64,000 nucleotides of DNA from Streptacidiphilus sp. 4-A2 (GTDB taxonomy: Bacteria; Actinomycetota; Actinomycetes; Streptomycetales; Streptomycetaceae): assembly GCA_014284505.1 (NCBI GenBank), contig JAAFYY010000001.1, forward strand, positions 6,993,845 to 7,057,844, read 5' to 3'. The notes below the pieces were generated by a model. That model saw only the letters and a list, made by a program, of their open reading frames with translations. It searched no databases and was not told the origin of the DNA. This document shows positions 27,683 through 35,480 of the stretch, piece by piece; the first letter of the stretch is position 1, and each line of letters starts with the position of its first letter. The translations under genes were made by a program, and so were the position numbers.

Positions 27683-28068
27683 ATGTCGGAGATCCAGGCG
27701 ACCTGAAGTTCGTCAAGACGGGCGAGTGGGTGCGAGTGGAACAGGACGGCACTGCGACGGTCGGTCTCAGTGATCGCGCGCAAGCTTCGCTGGGCGATGT
27801 CGTGTACGTGGATCTGCCCAAGGTTGGCGACTCTGTCCAGGCGGCCAGCAGCTCCGCGGTGGTGGAGTCGGCGAAGGGGGCGCAGGATGTCTACGCGCCG
27901 GTCAGCGGCGGGGTGACTGCCGTAAACGATGTGCTGGCCGACGCGCCAGAGGCGATCAACGAAGACCCCTACGGCGAGGGGTGGATCTTCAAACTCACGC
28001 TCTCCGACAAGTCCGAGCTTGACCAGCTCCTCAGCCCGGAGGACTACGCCAAGGCCGTCGAAAGCTAG
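27683..28068 (+). CDS. GcvH-like lipoyl-carrier protein
   Basis: About 128 residues resembling glycine cleavage H protein: LKFVKTGEWVRVEQDGTATV, GLSDRAQASLGDVVYVDLP, then VVESAKGAQDVYAPVSGGV, where the Lys of ESAKGA is the expected lipoylation site, and INEDPYGEGWIFKL. Start ATG 27683 after GAAGGGGA; one base lost near 27703. No gcvP, gcvT or lipoate ligase is near, so its partner is unknown. It may be a solitary lipoyl carrier with another role, or a chromosomal gcvH paralogue carried by the island. Confidence 0.85.
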
Positions 28069-28114
28069 GGCCACCGGCGGCCCCGCATGGCAGGCCAGCG
28101 GACGTCGGCAACCT

Positions 28115-28190
28115 GGTGCTGTCCACAGGGTTGTCCACAGCCTCCGGACAGCACCAGGGCGGCTCGGGCATCACGCCCGAGCCGCCCCAG
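28115..28190 (+). terminator. Two hairpins with DnaA-box-like sequences behind the gcvH-like gene
   Basis: GGTGCTGTCC / GGACAGCACC (28115-28155) enclosing CTGTCCACA and TTGTCCACA, followed by GGGCGGCTCGGGC / GCCCGAGCCGCCC (28157-28188). The second is a strong terminator. The two 9-mers match the actinobacterial DnaA-box consensus but are only two. Confidence 0.6.
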
Positions 28191-28317
28191 AGCCCCAACC
28201 ACTCACCGGATTGGAACCACCAGCATGCCCAAGCGCCCACCGGTAAGCCGGGGATGGCGATGAGAACGTGGTGGGCGCCTTAGGCGCGCAACTGTCGCAT
28301 AGCCGACTGGCCGAGCC

Positions 28318-28731
28318 TCACCGGCTCTGGAAAGTGATGGTGAACTGCGCTCCACCATCTTCGGTGAGCTTGCAATTCTGTGGGAAGCCCTCGGTCTGAC
28401 GGGTGGCGATCGTCGTCTGCGAGTCGTCGGTCCAGTGCAGGTACAGGACTCCATTGGCCAGCGTCTGCCCAGGCCACGCGGTTTCCTTCACCGAGACCTG
28501 GCAAGCCACTTCCTGGGTGCCCGGGGGCCCCGCAAGGTCGATGTCCACGTAGCCGGCGCCGGATGTGGCCTCCACCGGCGGGAACATATACGGGATGAAG
28601 GTGAGGATGTAGGTCCCGCTGACCTGGGTGAGGAGTTGGACTTGCGCTGCTATGAGGGTCTCCTTTACGGGTGACGACGACCGGAGTCGATCATGTCGCG
28701 GGAAATACCCGCGCATGACAAAGTCACTCAA
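28318..28731 (-). CDS. Hypothetical protein of the island
   Basis: About 137 residues, no family recognised. One hydrophobic, beta-rich segment (GTYILTFIPYMFPPVEA) and a C-terminal part with two Cys (VACQVSVKET, FPQNCKLTEDGGAQFTITF) suggest a small extracytoplasmic or Ig-like fold, but there is no clear signal peptide. The start is unsure: ATG 28731 or ATG 28716. Codon use is normal for the region. A hairpin at about 28233-28280 follows. Confidence 0.45.
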   Translation of the reverse strand: MSDFVMRGYFPRHDRLRSSSPVKETLIAAQVQLLTQVSGTYILTFIPYMFPPVEATSGAGYVDIDLAGPPGTQEVACQVSVKETAWPGQTLANGVLYLHWTDDSQTTIATRQTEGFPQNCKLTEDGGAQFTITFQSR

Positions 28732-28912
28732 AGGGGTGACCCCTGGCCGAAGCCGGGCAACTGGGGTTCCCGAACTGGTAGGGGTTCAGCCCTTGCTCAA
28801 CCCAACCCGCCCGGCCGGCGCCCTCCCAGACCTCGGCCGGACGGGAGTCTTCAGTGCGGGATGCCCTCGATGATCGAGCGGGCACCTTTGAGGGAGGCGG
28901 TGACCGTCGCAC

Positions 28913-29222
28913 CTAGGGCCTGCGGAACTCCTCAATGGGACGCCAGGGCTCCGGCGCAGCTGGCAGTGCACCGAACGCGGGCAGCGGTACGGCCACGGCG
29001 GACGCCACAGGATCAACAGCCCCTGCGGCCTCCGCGTAGCTGTCGGCAACGGCAGCAGGCGTCCACTGGTGGCCGTCCCACTCCAGCACCGCGCGGGACA
29101 TCGGGGTCGAGGTGCGCGCCGCGCGGCCGCCCGTCGCCGAGCGGCACGGCCTTGCGCTGGCCGACCGGGCGCCGTCGGGCGTCCCGCCGCTGCGCCCACT
29201 GCTCCAACGGCTCGTCATCCAT
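28913..29222 (-). CDS. Small hydrophilic protein, DUF6087-like, end of the graspetide operon
   Basis: About 103 residues: MDDEPLEQWAQRRDARRRPV, GQRKAVPLGDG, then in the next frame AVLEWDGHQWTPAAVADSYAEA and a Pro-rich end PEPWRPIEEFRRP. This layout (DDEPL..WA.RR, ..LEWDGHQW..) fits DUF6087, small actinomycete proteins of unknown role that I recall near RiPP and other accessory genes; the assignment is from memory. One indel near 29095. It follows the methyltransferase gene by 69 bases and is probably co-transcribed. Confidence 0.55.
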
Positions 29223-29291
29223 GGCTGCTTCCCCTCCGGTCGGCCCTCTCCAGTGTGCCGCGGGCCAGCCTCTGCGGGGAGTCTGCTCAAT

Positions 29292-30431
29292 TCAGAGGGT
29301 GGCCGTCCAGCCGCCTCGGGACAGGCGTGCGGTCCCGTCCGGGTCGATGGTGACGCGGGCCCCGTAGACGGGCAACTCGCCCTCGCGCAGCCAGCGTGCC
29401 CGGATCGCGTCCAGTTCATCCCACAGGCGGCGTGGGCCGCTCTGGTGCACGGTCGTCCCGCCGCCGTCGCCGGGGCTGTGGGCGCGCGACCAGGAGCCGT
29501 CAGGGTGCAGCATCCACGCTGTCCTGGTGCCGTCGTCCCGGTAGCCCATGCGGTGCTCGATCCCCGGGACGGTGATGGTCAGCATGGACCACACCTCCCA
29601 CGCCTGGTGGACGTCGAGGACCGGGTACGGGCTGCTGGTGACGCTGTCGCCGTCGCCGTCGCGGGCCAGGGCGAACAGGTCGCCGAGCGAGGGCGGGTAG
29701 TCCTCGCCGGTGCGCGTGGTCATGAACGACGCCCGTTCCCATTCGACCCGGCCGACCGCACCGCCGTCGGCGGTCTTGTCGGCGGTGATGACTATGCCGG
29801 TGCTCGCGATGGTGGTCACCAGGCGTCCGCCGGGCCGCAGCGCCTTGAGCCACGACGGGGATGGCGGGCATGGAGACCATGGACACGATGCGGTCGAAGT
29901 CGCCGAGCAGGCCCAGTGCGTCTCCGCTGGCGTCGCCGGTCGCGGCCTTCGGGTGCAAGCCGATGCGGTCCAGGCGCTCGACCGCCGCGCCGGTCAGGTA
30001 GGGGTCCACGTCCAGGGTGGTGACGTTGCGGTCGCCAAGGCGCCGGCAGGCCAGGGCCGCGCTGTAGCCGGAGCCGGTGGCGACGTCCAGGACCCGGGCG
30101 CCGTCGGTGATCCGGGCGTGCCGCAGCATCTGCACGACCAGGCCGGGCAGCGTGGACGACGACGTGGGCACGCCGGTCACCAGGGTGCCGTCGGTGGCGT
30201 GGTCGGCGTGCAGGGGGCCCACCCGGGTGACCAGGGTGGTGTCACGGTAGGCGGCGTCCAGCCAAGCCGCCGGGTCGGTGGGGCCGTCGTTGACGGTCCA
30301 CCCGTCCGGGGTGGAGGTGTACCAGCGCGGCACGAACAGGTGACGCGGGACGCTGCACACCGGCCCGTACCAGCCGGACGCGGGAAGGCGGCGGTGTCGG
30401 CCAGGGCGGCGGCGCGGGGCTGCCAGTCCAT
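29292..30431 (-). CDS. PIMT-like O-methyltransferase of an ATP-grasp peptide (graspetide) system
   Basis: About 380 residues. N-terminal SAM-dependent methyltransferase of protein-isoaspartyl methyltransferase (PIMT) type: CSVPRHLFVPRWYTSTPDGW, GTLVTGVPTSSSTLPGLVVQ (the PIMT 'S-SS-P' substrate loop), motif I VLDVATGSGYSAALA, motif II TLDVDPYLTGAA, DFDRIVSMVS. An extra C-terminal domain of about 170 residues (WEVWSMLTITVPGIEHRMGY, LDAIRARWLREGELPVYGA) is typical for the methyltransferases of such clusters. In fuscimiditide biosynthesis the homologue methylates an Asp of the ester-crosslinked peptide, giving an aspartimide. Breaks near 30385 and 29860. ATG overlaps the ligase stop as TGATG. Confidence 0.87.
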
Positions 30432-31398
30432 CAGGGCATCACTCCTTGAAGAAGGTCGTCGGCGATAGCTTGGGCGATCGGCTGACCGGTCGCGGCGGCA
30501 ATCCAGTCCCACTGCCCGCACGGGTTCACCTCCAGGAACAGGTGTTCGCCTGTGGGGTGACCACCAGATCGGCCGCGCCGTACCGCAGGCCGAGGCGGTC
30601 CATCAGCCGCAGCATCCCGGCAGCCACCTCGGCGGGGACGGTGGTGGGTTCGTAGGTCAAAGAGCCGTAGTCGGCACGCCAGTCCTCGTGCGCCGCGATG
30701 CTCCCGGCGTGGACAGCGGCGGCGAACAGCTGGCTGCCCACGACGGTCAGCCGGATCTCGTGGGCCTTCGGTATCCATGCCTGGAACAGGTGCGCGGTCG
30801 TTTCGATACCGTCCAGGTCGTCCAGGTCGCCGGGCCGCAGGGCGGGTGTAGACGGTCTTGAGCTGGTCGTCCTCGATCAGGACCGGAGACGCGACTGGCT
30901 TGCAGACGACCGGCCCGGGTATCTCGGCGGCGAACTCACGCACGCGTCGGGGCGGTTGGTGATCAGGGTAGGCGGGATCGCCAGGCCGCAGGCGCGGGCT
31001 GCGGCGAGCTGGACCGGTTTGTACTCGGCGCGGGCGGCGGCGGTCGGGTGGTTCATCCACCGGCACTCCAGGGCGGAGAGCACGCCCCCGAGGCCGGCGC
31101 GGGCCTGCGCGGCAGCGAACAGCTGCTCGGGCCCGGACATGCCCTCGGGCAGGCAGAACGCCCCGGGGGCGCGGTAGTACACCGCGCCGACCCGGGACAA
31201 GTCCACCGACCGCCACGCGGTCGCCAGCGTGCCCGCCCACCCGTGGTCCTGGTCGATTCGGCCGGCCATCGCGAGTTGCTGCGGGAAGCCTGCCGTGTCC
31301 AGGCGGAACACCTCCGCGCCCCGGCCGGTCAGCTCGGTCACGACGCGGTCGGTCGGCCAGTCGTCCTGTGCGGCGATGACCAGGATGGGCGCGGCCAT
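30431..31398 (-). CDS. ATP-grasp ribosomal peptide maturase (graspetide ligase)
   Basis: About 322 residues, MvdC/MvdD-type ATP-grasp. N-terminal MAAPILVIAAQDDWPTDRVV, EVFRLDTAGFPQ, then VGAVYYRAPGAFCLPEG and CRWMNHPTAAARAEYKPVQL; ATP-binding part GPVVCKPVASPVLIED, QAWIPKAHEIRLTVVGSQLF, and the Mg2+ site GEHLFLEVNPCGQWDWIAAA near the C-terminus. It should form side-chain ester (or amide) bonds between Thr/Ser and Asp/Glu of the precursor. Breaks near 30950, 30845 and 30550. TGATG overlaps at both ends couple it to precursor and methyltransferase. Confidence 0.9.
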
Positions 31399-31693
31399 CA
31401 GTCCTTCGGCCCTCGTCCAGCGGCGGCGGGTTGGTGGTCGACCCGTCCGGGATGGTCGGGCTGTGGGTGTTGGCCATGCACGTCAGCAGGCCGCCGTCGT
31501 GGGACAGGTTCACCTGCCGCTCGGGGTCGTAGAACGACGGCGGGATGCGCACGGCTCCGGTGGAGTCGGGTACGCGGGCGAACCGCAGCGCCCACGGCCG
31601 TGTCTGCGACCCCGTCGGCCTCTCGGCGCTGTGCGGCACTCGGCCACCGGGCGACGTCAGCGGGAACGCCTCCCGGTCGATGGCTGTGGTCAT
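31398..31693 (-). CDS. Graspetide precursor peptide
   Basis: About 98 residues after restoring one base near 31407. Leader contains the motif RPWALRFAR (residues 32-40), matching the PWGLR-type recognition sequence of ATP-grasp-modified RiPPs, followed by IPPSFYDPERQVNLSHDGG. The C-terminal core runs THSPTIPDGSTTN then PPPLDEGPKD: Thr76, Ser78, Thr80, Ser85, Thr86, Thr87 as ester donors, Asp93, Glu94, Asp98 as acceptors, and Asp83-Gly84 as probable aspartimide site. As sequenced, a lost G (run 'cggccc', about 31408) fuses the end to the ligase frame; with it restored the peptide ends GPKD-TGA overlapping the ligase ATG. Start ATG 31693 follows GGGAGA. Confidence 0.85.
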
Positions 31694-31723
31694 GTTCGTG
31701 TCTCCCTTGAGGTGATGGACTCG

Positions 31724-31760
31724 TTCTGCCCGCCCGGCGCAGGCGGGGCGGGCAGAACGG
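31724..31760 (-). promoter_or_regulatory. Strong hairpin just before the precursor gene
   Basis: GTTCTGCCCGCC / GGCGGGCAGAAC with a short loop, ending about 25 bases before the precursor ribosome-binding site. No T-run follows, so it is more likely an RNA-processing, stability or attenuation signal that sets precursor level apart from the upstream small genes. Confidence 0.6.
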
Positions 31761-31859
31761 ATGGGGTGTGGCGGCCTGGTCGAGCCCGGCCCCCACGTCC
31801 GCACGGATCGCCGGACGGAGTTCGAGGGTGATGCGGAACACCGGTGGCGGTGTCCGGAC

Positions 31860-31964
31860 TCACCGGGTGACGCGTCGGGCCGTGAACCAGCCGGACGTCA
31901 GGAGCGCGACGCCGTCCGGGACCAGCACGGCCGCGGTAAGGGGGATGCCCTCGGCGGCGGTCAC
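31860..31964 (-). CDS. 34-aa ORF upstream of the graspetide precursor
   Basis: GTG 31964 overlaps the previous stop (GTGA). Peptide: VTAAEGIPLTAAVLVPDGVA then LLTSGWFTARRVTR. It is hydrophobic and ends basic. Real translation is suggested only by the overlap. Confidence 0.4.
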   Translation of the reverse strand: MTAAEGIPLTAAVLVPDGVALLTSGWFTARRVTR

Positions 31965-32149
31965 GCGAGCGCCCGGCCGTAGGGCCGGACGCGGCTCTTC
32001 GGGGGCTTCAGGTCGCAGTTGGGGCACAGGATGACGGTGTAGCCGGGCCCGGAGGACTGGTCGACGTGTCCCAGGATCCGGCCGGCCACGGTGGTGCGGC
32101 CGCAGTCGCAGCAGAAGCCGGCGCCGTACTCCGGCGTGGTGCCGGTCAC
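31961..32149 (-). CDS. 62-aa protein with two cysteine pairs (zinc ribbon-like)
   Basis: GTG 32149 overlaps the upstream stop as GTGA. Sequence elements GFCCDCGRTTVAG and VILCPNCDLKPPKSR give CxxC...CxxC, a likely zinc knuckle, with ILGHVDQSSGPGYTV between. Third in a chain of four small overlapping genes that lead into the graspetide precursor. Function unknown; a regulator or accessory binding protein is possible. Confidence 0.6.
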   Translation of the reverse strand: MTGTTPEYGAGFCCDCGRTTVAGRILGHVDQSSGPGYTVILCPNCDLKPPKSRVRPYGRALA

Positions 32150-32366
32150 GGCAGGAGGTTCAGCTGCCGGGCCACGGTGGCCAGCAGTTCGTCGAGGAGC
32201 CGGCGCAGGCAGTCGTCGTGGCTGAGGCCGATCAGCGGCGAGGCCGGTCGCCCGCAGCGCCGCGCGACGGGCTGCCGGCCAGTTCCGCAGTAGTCACAGG
32301 TCGTTCTCGCGGATCGCTCACGTCCCCCTCGGTGGTGAGGTCGTCGATGATCGCCAGGGTGTTCAT
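32146..32366 (-). CDS. 73-aa protein with CxxC motif
   Basis: ATG 32366 overlaps the stop of the preceding gene (TGATG); it ends in GTGA on the next gene. MNTLAIIDDLTTEGDVSDPR is followed, after one lost C near 32303, by CDYCGTGRQPVARRCGRP and a helix LSHDDCLRRLLDELLATVAR. Four to five Cys suggest metal binding. Unknown family. Confidence 0.55.
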
Positions 32367-32557
32367 CAGGCTGGCCCCAGCGCCCCGGCCATCAGCGCCA
32401 GCCCGGTGACCTCGGTGCCGACCATGTCCAGATCGGCCACCCGCTCCAGGTCGTTCCGGGCGATCCGCAGCCGGAACTCCTGCTGGGCGGTCAGGATGCG
32501 TAACCGGTCCCCGGCTTCGGCCAGCCGCAGAGGGGAGGAATCCGCAGAATCTGCCAT
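32366..32557 (-). CDS. 63-aa helical protein, first of the small-gene chain
   Basis: MADSADSSPLRLAEAGDRLR followed by ILTAQQEFRLRIARNDLERV and a hydrophobic end; predicted all-helical. Its stop overlaps the next ATG. ATG 32557 chosen; there is no strong ribosome-binding site, and the region before it ('ctctcttctctagcg') may hold the operon promoter. Confidence 0.5.
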   Translation of the reverse strand: MADSADSSPLRLAEAGDRLRILTAQQEFRLRIARNDLERVADLDMVGTEVTGLALMAGALGPA

Positions 32558-32618
32558 GGCCAGAACGCTAGAGAAGAGAGGAATCCGGCCACAACGAGTG
32601 TGCACAAGCTTGCACGAA

Positions 32619-33469
32619 TCACCCAGCGCCTGGATCGCCGCCCCGATCATCCGCCGCATTGCCCCCGTACATAGCCAGCGCGGCCAGGTCGACGAACGAC
32701 TGGGCGTACATCGCGACCTCTTGCGGCCGGGTGACAGTCAGGTGCGCCGAGACCAGTTCTACGTTCGCCTGCTGATCGTCGTAGAGCGTGAAGGACTCCA
32801 CCGGCCAGCCGGTCCCACGCTGGACACCCATCGGGATGACGCCCAGGCTGACCGACGGCAGCAGCGCTACCTGGACCAGGTGGGCGAGCTGCGCGCCCAT
32901 GATGTTGATGTCCCGATCACGGTCCGAAGGACCCATTCCTCTACAAGGAACGCGAACCGGTGCTCCGGTGAGCGCAGGATCTGCTGCCGGGCCATCCGCA
33001 CCGCGACGGCTTCGGCGACGTCGTCCTGCACATCGCGCAGGGACACGATGGTGCTCAGCACCGCGGTGCTGTACGCCTCGGTCTGTAGCAGACCCGGGAT
33101 CACCCACGACTGGTACATGCGGAACCTGCGGGTGCGGTCGAACAGGGGCCTCACGCTCTCCTGCGCGGCCTTCAGCCCGGCCCGCTCCATGCGTCGCCAT
33201 TCGACGTACATGCCGTCGATCCCTCGGGCGGTGGCTATCAGATCGTCTGCCTGGTCCTGTGCATCACAGTGGACGGTCCAGGCGCGCAGGTCGGCGTCCG
33301 AGGGCGGCGTGCGGCCGTGCTCGATCCGGGAGCACTTGGATTCGTGCCAGCCGCACCGCGCGGCCAGCGCCCGCGCGGTCAGCCCCGAGTCGAGGCGGAT
33401 CTCGCGCAGGCGCTGGCCAAGCCCCTGCCGGGCCTGCTCAACGGTGGACGCCGCCGGCGTGGAAGCCAT
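32619..33469 (-). CDS. XRE-family regulator with DUF5753 domain
   Basis: About 283 residues. N-terminal HTH: QRLREIRLDSGLTARALAAR then CGWHESKCSRIEHGRTPPSD; C-terminal DUF5753 (RRFRMYQSWVIPGLLQTEAY, FLVEEWVLRTVIG, VSLGVIPMGVQRGTGWPVES). This architecture is very common in streptomycetes, typically beside a small partner gene. One break near 32915. End not certain (ends MYGGNAADDRGGDPGAG). Directly upstream of the graspetide small genes and a candidate regulator of them. Confidence 0.87.
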
Positions 33470-33484
33470 GGTCTCGACCGTCGA

Positions 33485-34002
33485 CTACGCGGGCCGGTAG
33501 TCGGCGTGGTCGATGCCGCGCTCCCACACCGACTCGAACGCCGAGGCGCACAGCTTCACGACCTCGGATGCGGTCGTGACCTCCTCGGTGACGAAGTCCC
33601 CGTTGCCGCTGAAGTGGTGGATCATGACGACCTTGTCGTCGATCGCCCAGAAGTCATTGGCCGGCAGCGGGATGCCGTCAGCCCGGCTGCGCGGTAGCCA
33701 GCGGACTCGCTCGCCAGCGGCGACGTTCGTGAACGTGACGTCGTACTCGAAGCGGATGTACTCGCTGACCGGCTCGGAGACGATGCGGGCCCGCCGGACG
33801 TCGATGCCCCGGGCCGTCGTGTCCGCCATGGTCTGGAGCCAAGGCCGCCACCACGATGCCCGGTCGCAGGGTCGTCACGGTGTCCCGCCCGCCAGGCGGC
33901 CAGGAGTGGATCATCGAGCATGTAGCCGTCGCGCATTTCGAGATGCACCGCTGACCGCTCGCAGTTCCGCAGCAGGTACTCAAGCGTCGGGCGTGCCGGC
34001 AC
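33485..34002 (-). CDS. DUF6879-family protein
   Basis: About 172 residues: PARPTLEYLLRNCERSAVHL, EMRDGYMLDDPLLAAWRAG, then ARIVSEPVSEYIRFEYDVTF, WLPRSRADGIPLPANDFWAI and VVMIHHFSGNGDFVTEE. These match DUF6879, a family typically encoded beside HTH regulators with DUF5753-like domains in streptomycetes; the pair may work as a signalling or toxin/antitoxin-like unit. One base lost near 33845. GTG 34002 start lies within the end of the upstream gene. Stop is 15 bases before the XRE gene. Confidence 0.75.
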
Positions 34003-34204
34003 CGCTGACCTCCGGGAAGAACTGCATCATGCGCGGGAACTCGATCACGTCTTCGTGGGCGGGGAGGTCAAGCTGATCGCGCCTCTCGGAGTCCGTGACC
34101 TTCCACCCCTGGAGCACGTAGTTGTCGGTCACGTCGTCGTAGTAGACGGTCGGGGACTTACCGTCGGGGCTCTCGGGGTCCTTGCCGAGCTTGTGGAGTG
34201 CCAT
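33980..34204 (-). CDS. Small acidic protein in the HTH/DUF6879 unit
   Basis: 74 residues, MALHKLGKDPESPDGKSPTV, YYDDVTDNYVLQGWKV, then PAHEDVIEFPRMMQFFPEV. It overlaps the DUF6879 start by about 22 bases, so it belongs to the same operon. No cysteine or membrane segment; the role may resemble that of DUF397-type small partners. Good AGGAGG-like site upstream (34209-34217). Confidence 0.65.
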   Translation of the reverse strand: MALHKLGKDPESPDGKSPTVYYDDVTDNYVLQGWKVTDSERRDQLDLPAHEDVIEFPRMMQFFPEVSGAGTPDA

Positions 34205-34362
34205 AGCCGTGCCTCCTCGGTCGGGGAAGGTGCTGTGACCGAGCTTGCACGCTCCGCTGTCGCCACCGCTATCGGTATGCGCGAACTTGCACGAAGTCCG
34301 GGGCACCGACGGACGCAGATGCCCCGCACTGGTGGAGTACGGGGCATCCGAGGGACTGTGGG

Positions 34363-34566
34363 TCAGGCGGGGCGGATGTGCTCGGCCTGCGGGCCCTTCT
34401 GGCCCTGGGTGACGTCGAACGTGACCTTCTGGCCCTCCTGGAGCTCACGGAAGCCCTGGGAGTCGATGTTGGAGTAGTGGGCGAAGACGTCAGCGCCGCC
34501 GCCGTCCTGCTCGATGAAGCCGAAACCCTTCTCAGAGTTGAACCACTTCACGGTACCGGTGGCCAT
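34363..34566 (-). CDS. Cold-shock protein (CspA family)
   Basis: 67 residues: [20 protein letters not shown] with RNP1 [15 protein letters not shown] (RNP2), and [15 protein letters not shown]. Single OB-fold RNA/DNA chaperone. Intact frame. The leader (34567-34730) is about 160 bases and gene-free, as is typical for csp genes. Confidence 0.96.
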   Translation of the reverse strand: MATGTVKWFNSEKGFGFIEQDGGGADVFAHYSNIDSQGFRELQEGQKVTFDVTQGQKGPQAEHIRPA

Positions 34567-34730
34567 GCTGCTGCTCCCAGTTCGGGGACGGGGTACGCGC
34601 TGGTGCGTACCCCTGGGGTTGAGGTGATCGCCCTGGTCCTCCGACTGCGGTGCTGCGGTACTTCGGATCCACGACTGCTGAGGCAGACGGTACCCGCGAC
34701 AGCCGTGAATATGCTGCTAATCGGTCGTCG

Positions 34731-35480
34731 TCACGCCCGCAGGTACCGGGCCTTCGCTGCGGCGAACTCCTCGGGCGACAGCAACCCCTGCTGGAACATC
34801 TGACCGAGCTTCGCCAATTCATCCACGGGTGACACGGCAGTCGCCCGCCCGGACATAGAGGCGGCTACGGCTGTCGGCGTCACGGCATTGGCCGCGAGTA
34901 GATCCCGAAGCTCCCGGTACCGCCGTCGCTGCTGCCAAGTGAACATGACGGCATGCGGGTTGCGGGCGGAAGCGGCCATGCGGTTTCCGTTGCCGGTCGA
35001 GGTCAACCCCCTGGGATCGAGGGCCGTGGCGAAGTGGATGTGACCGTTCTTGGCGACGGTGGGTTCGAGGAAGTCAACGGCGACGATCTGGGTCCAGGGC
35101 ACGCTCCCAGAACGGTTGCCGGTGATCTTGCCCATAAACGTTCGGGTGATGTCGATATGGTCAGGGTGGAGCGTCACGGTCGCCAGGTAACCCTTGAAAG
35201 CGATCGGCCTCATCGTGGCTGGCGGAATCTGCGGGATAAGGCTTGACCTGCCCGGGAGCGCCTGCGTCCTCACGGTGCGCCGCGATGTGCGCGGCTTGTT
35301 GCCCGAGCTGGTGGTGTAGCGCACGCCCGACCCGGGGACGGATAGGGTCGTTTGAACCTTGCCGTTGGCGCGTTTGGTCACGCGGGCGCCCTTCACGCCG
35401 GCCGAATAGCTGATGCCGGACTTGGAAGCGGTGACGCGGAACGGTCCAGCCTTGAACGACTTGCGGTAGCTGAGTCCCAT
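34731..35480 (-). CDS. DUF4236/DUF4429-type protein with C-terminal SHOCT domain
   Basis: 249 residues. N-terminal DUF4236 (MGLSYRKSFKAGPFRVTASK, SGISYSAGVKGARVTKRANG), a middle PH-like DUF4429 region (ATVTLHPDHIDITRTFMGKI, VAVDFLEPTVAKNGHIHFAT), and a C-terminal SHOCT motif (DELAKLGQMFQQGLLSPEEF, AAAKARYL). SHOCT proteins are common in mobile elements and are thought to mediate oligomerisation. Intact frame, so indels here are absent. Confidence 0.8.
   Translation of the reverse strand: MGLSYRKSFKAGPFRVTASKSGISYSAGVKGARVTKRANGKVQTTLSVPGSGVRYTTSSGNKPRTSRRTVRTQALPGRSSLIPQIPPATMRPIAFKGYLATVTLHPDHIDITRTFMGKITGNRSGSVPWTQIVAVDFLEPTVAKNGHIHFATALDPRGLTSTGNGNRMAASARNPHAVMFTWQQRRRYRELRDLLAANAVTPTAVAASMSGRATAVSPVDELAKLGQMFQQGLLSPEEFAAAKARYLRA

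Noticed and set aside
28116-28140. Origin of replication
   Set aside because: Only two DnaA-box-like 9-mers, no initiator gene or AT-rich unwinding region; kept as a low-interest observation only.
30431-31804. Single 457-residue protein fusing precursor peptide and ligase
   Set aside because: Arises from a lost G near 31408; the ligase frame starts at its own ATG 31398, and the fused middle is low-complexity.
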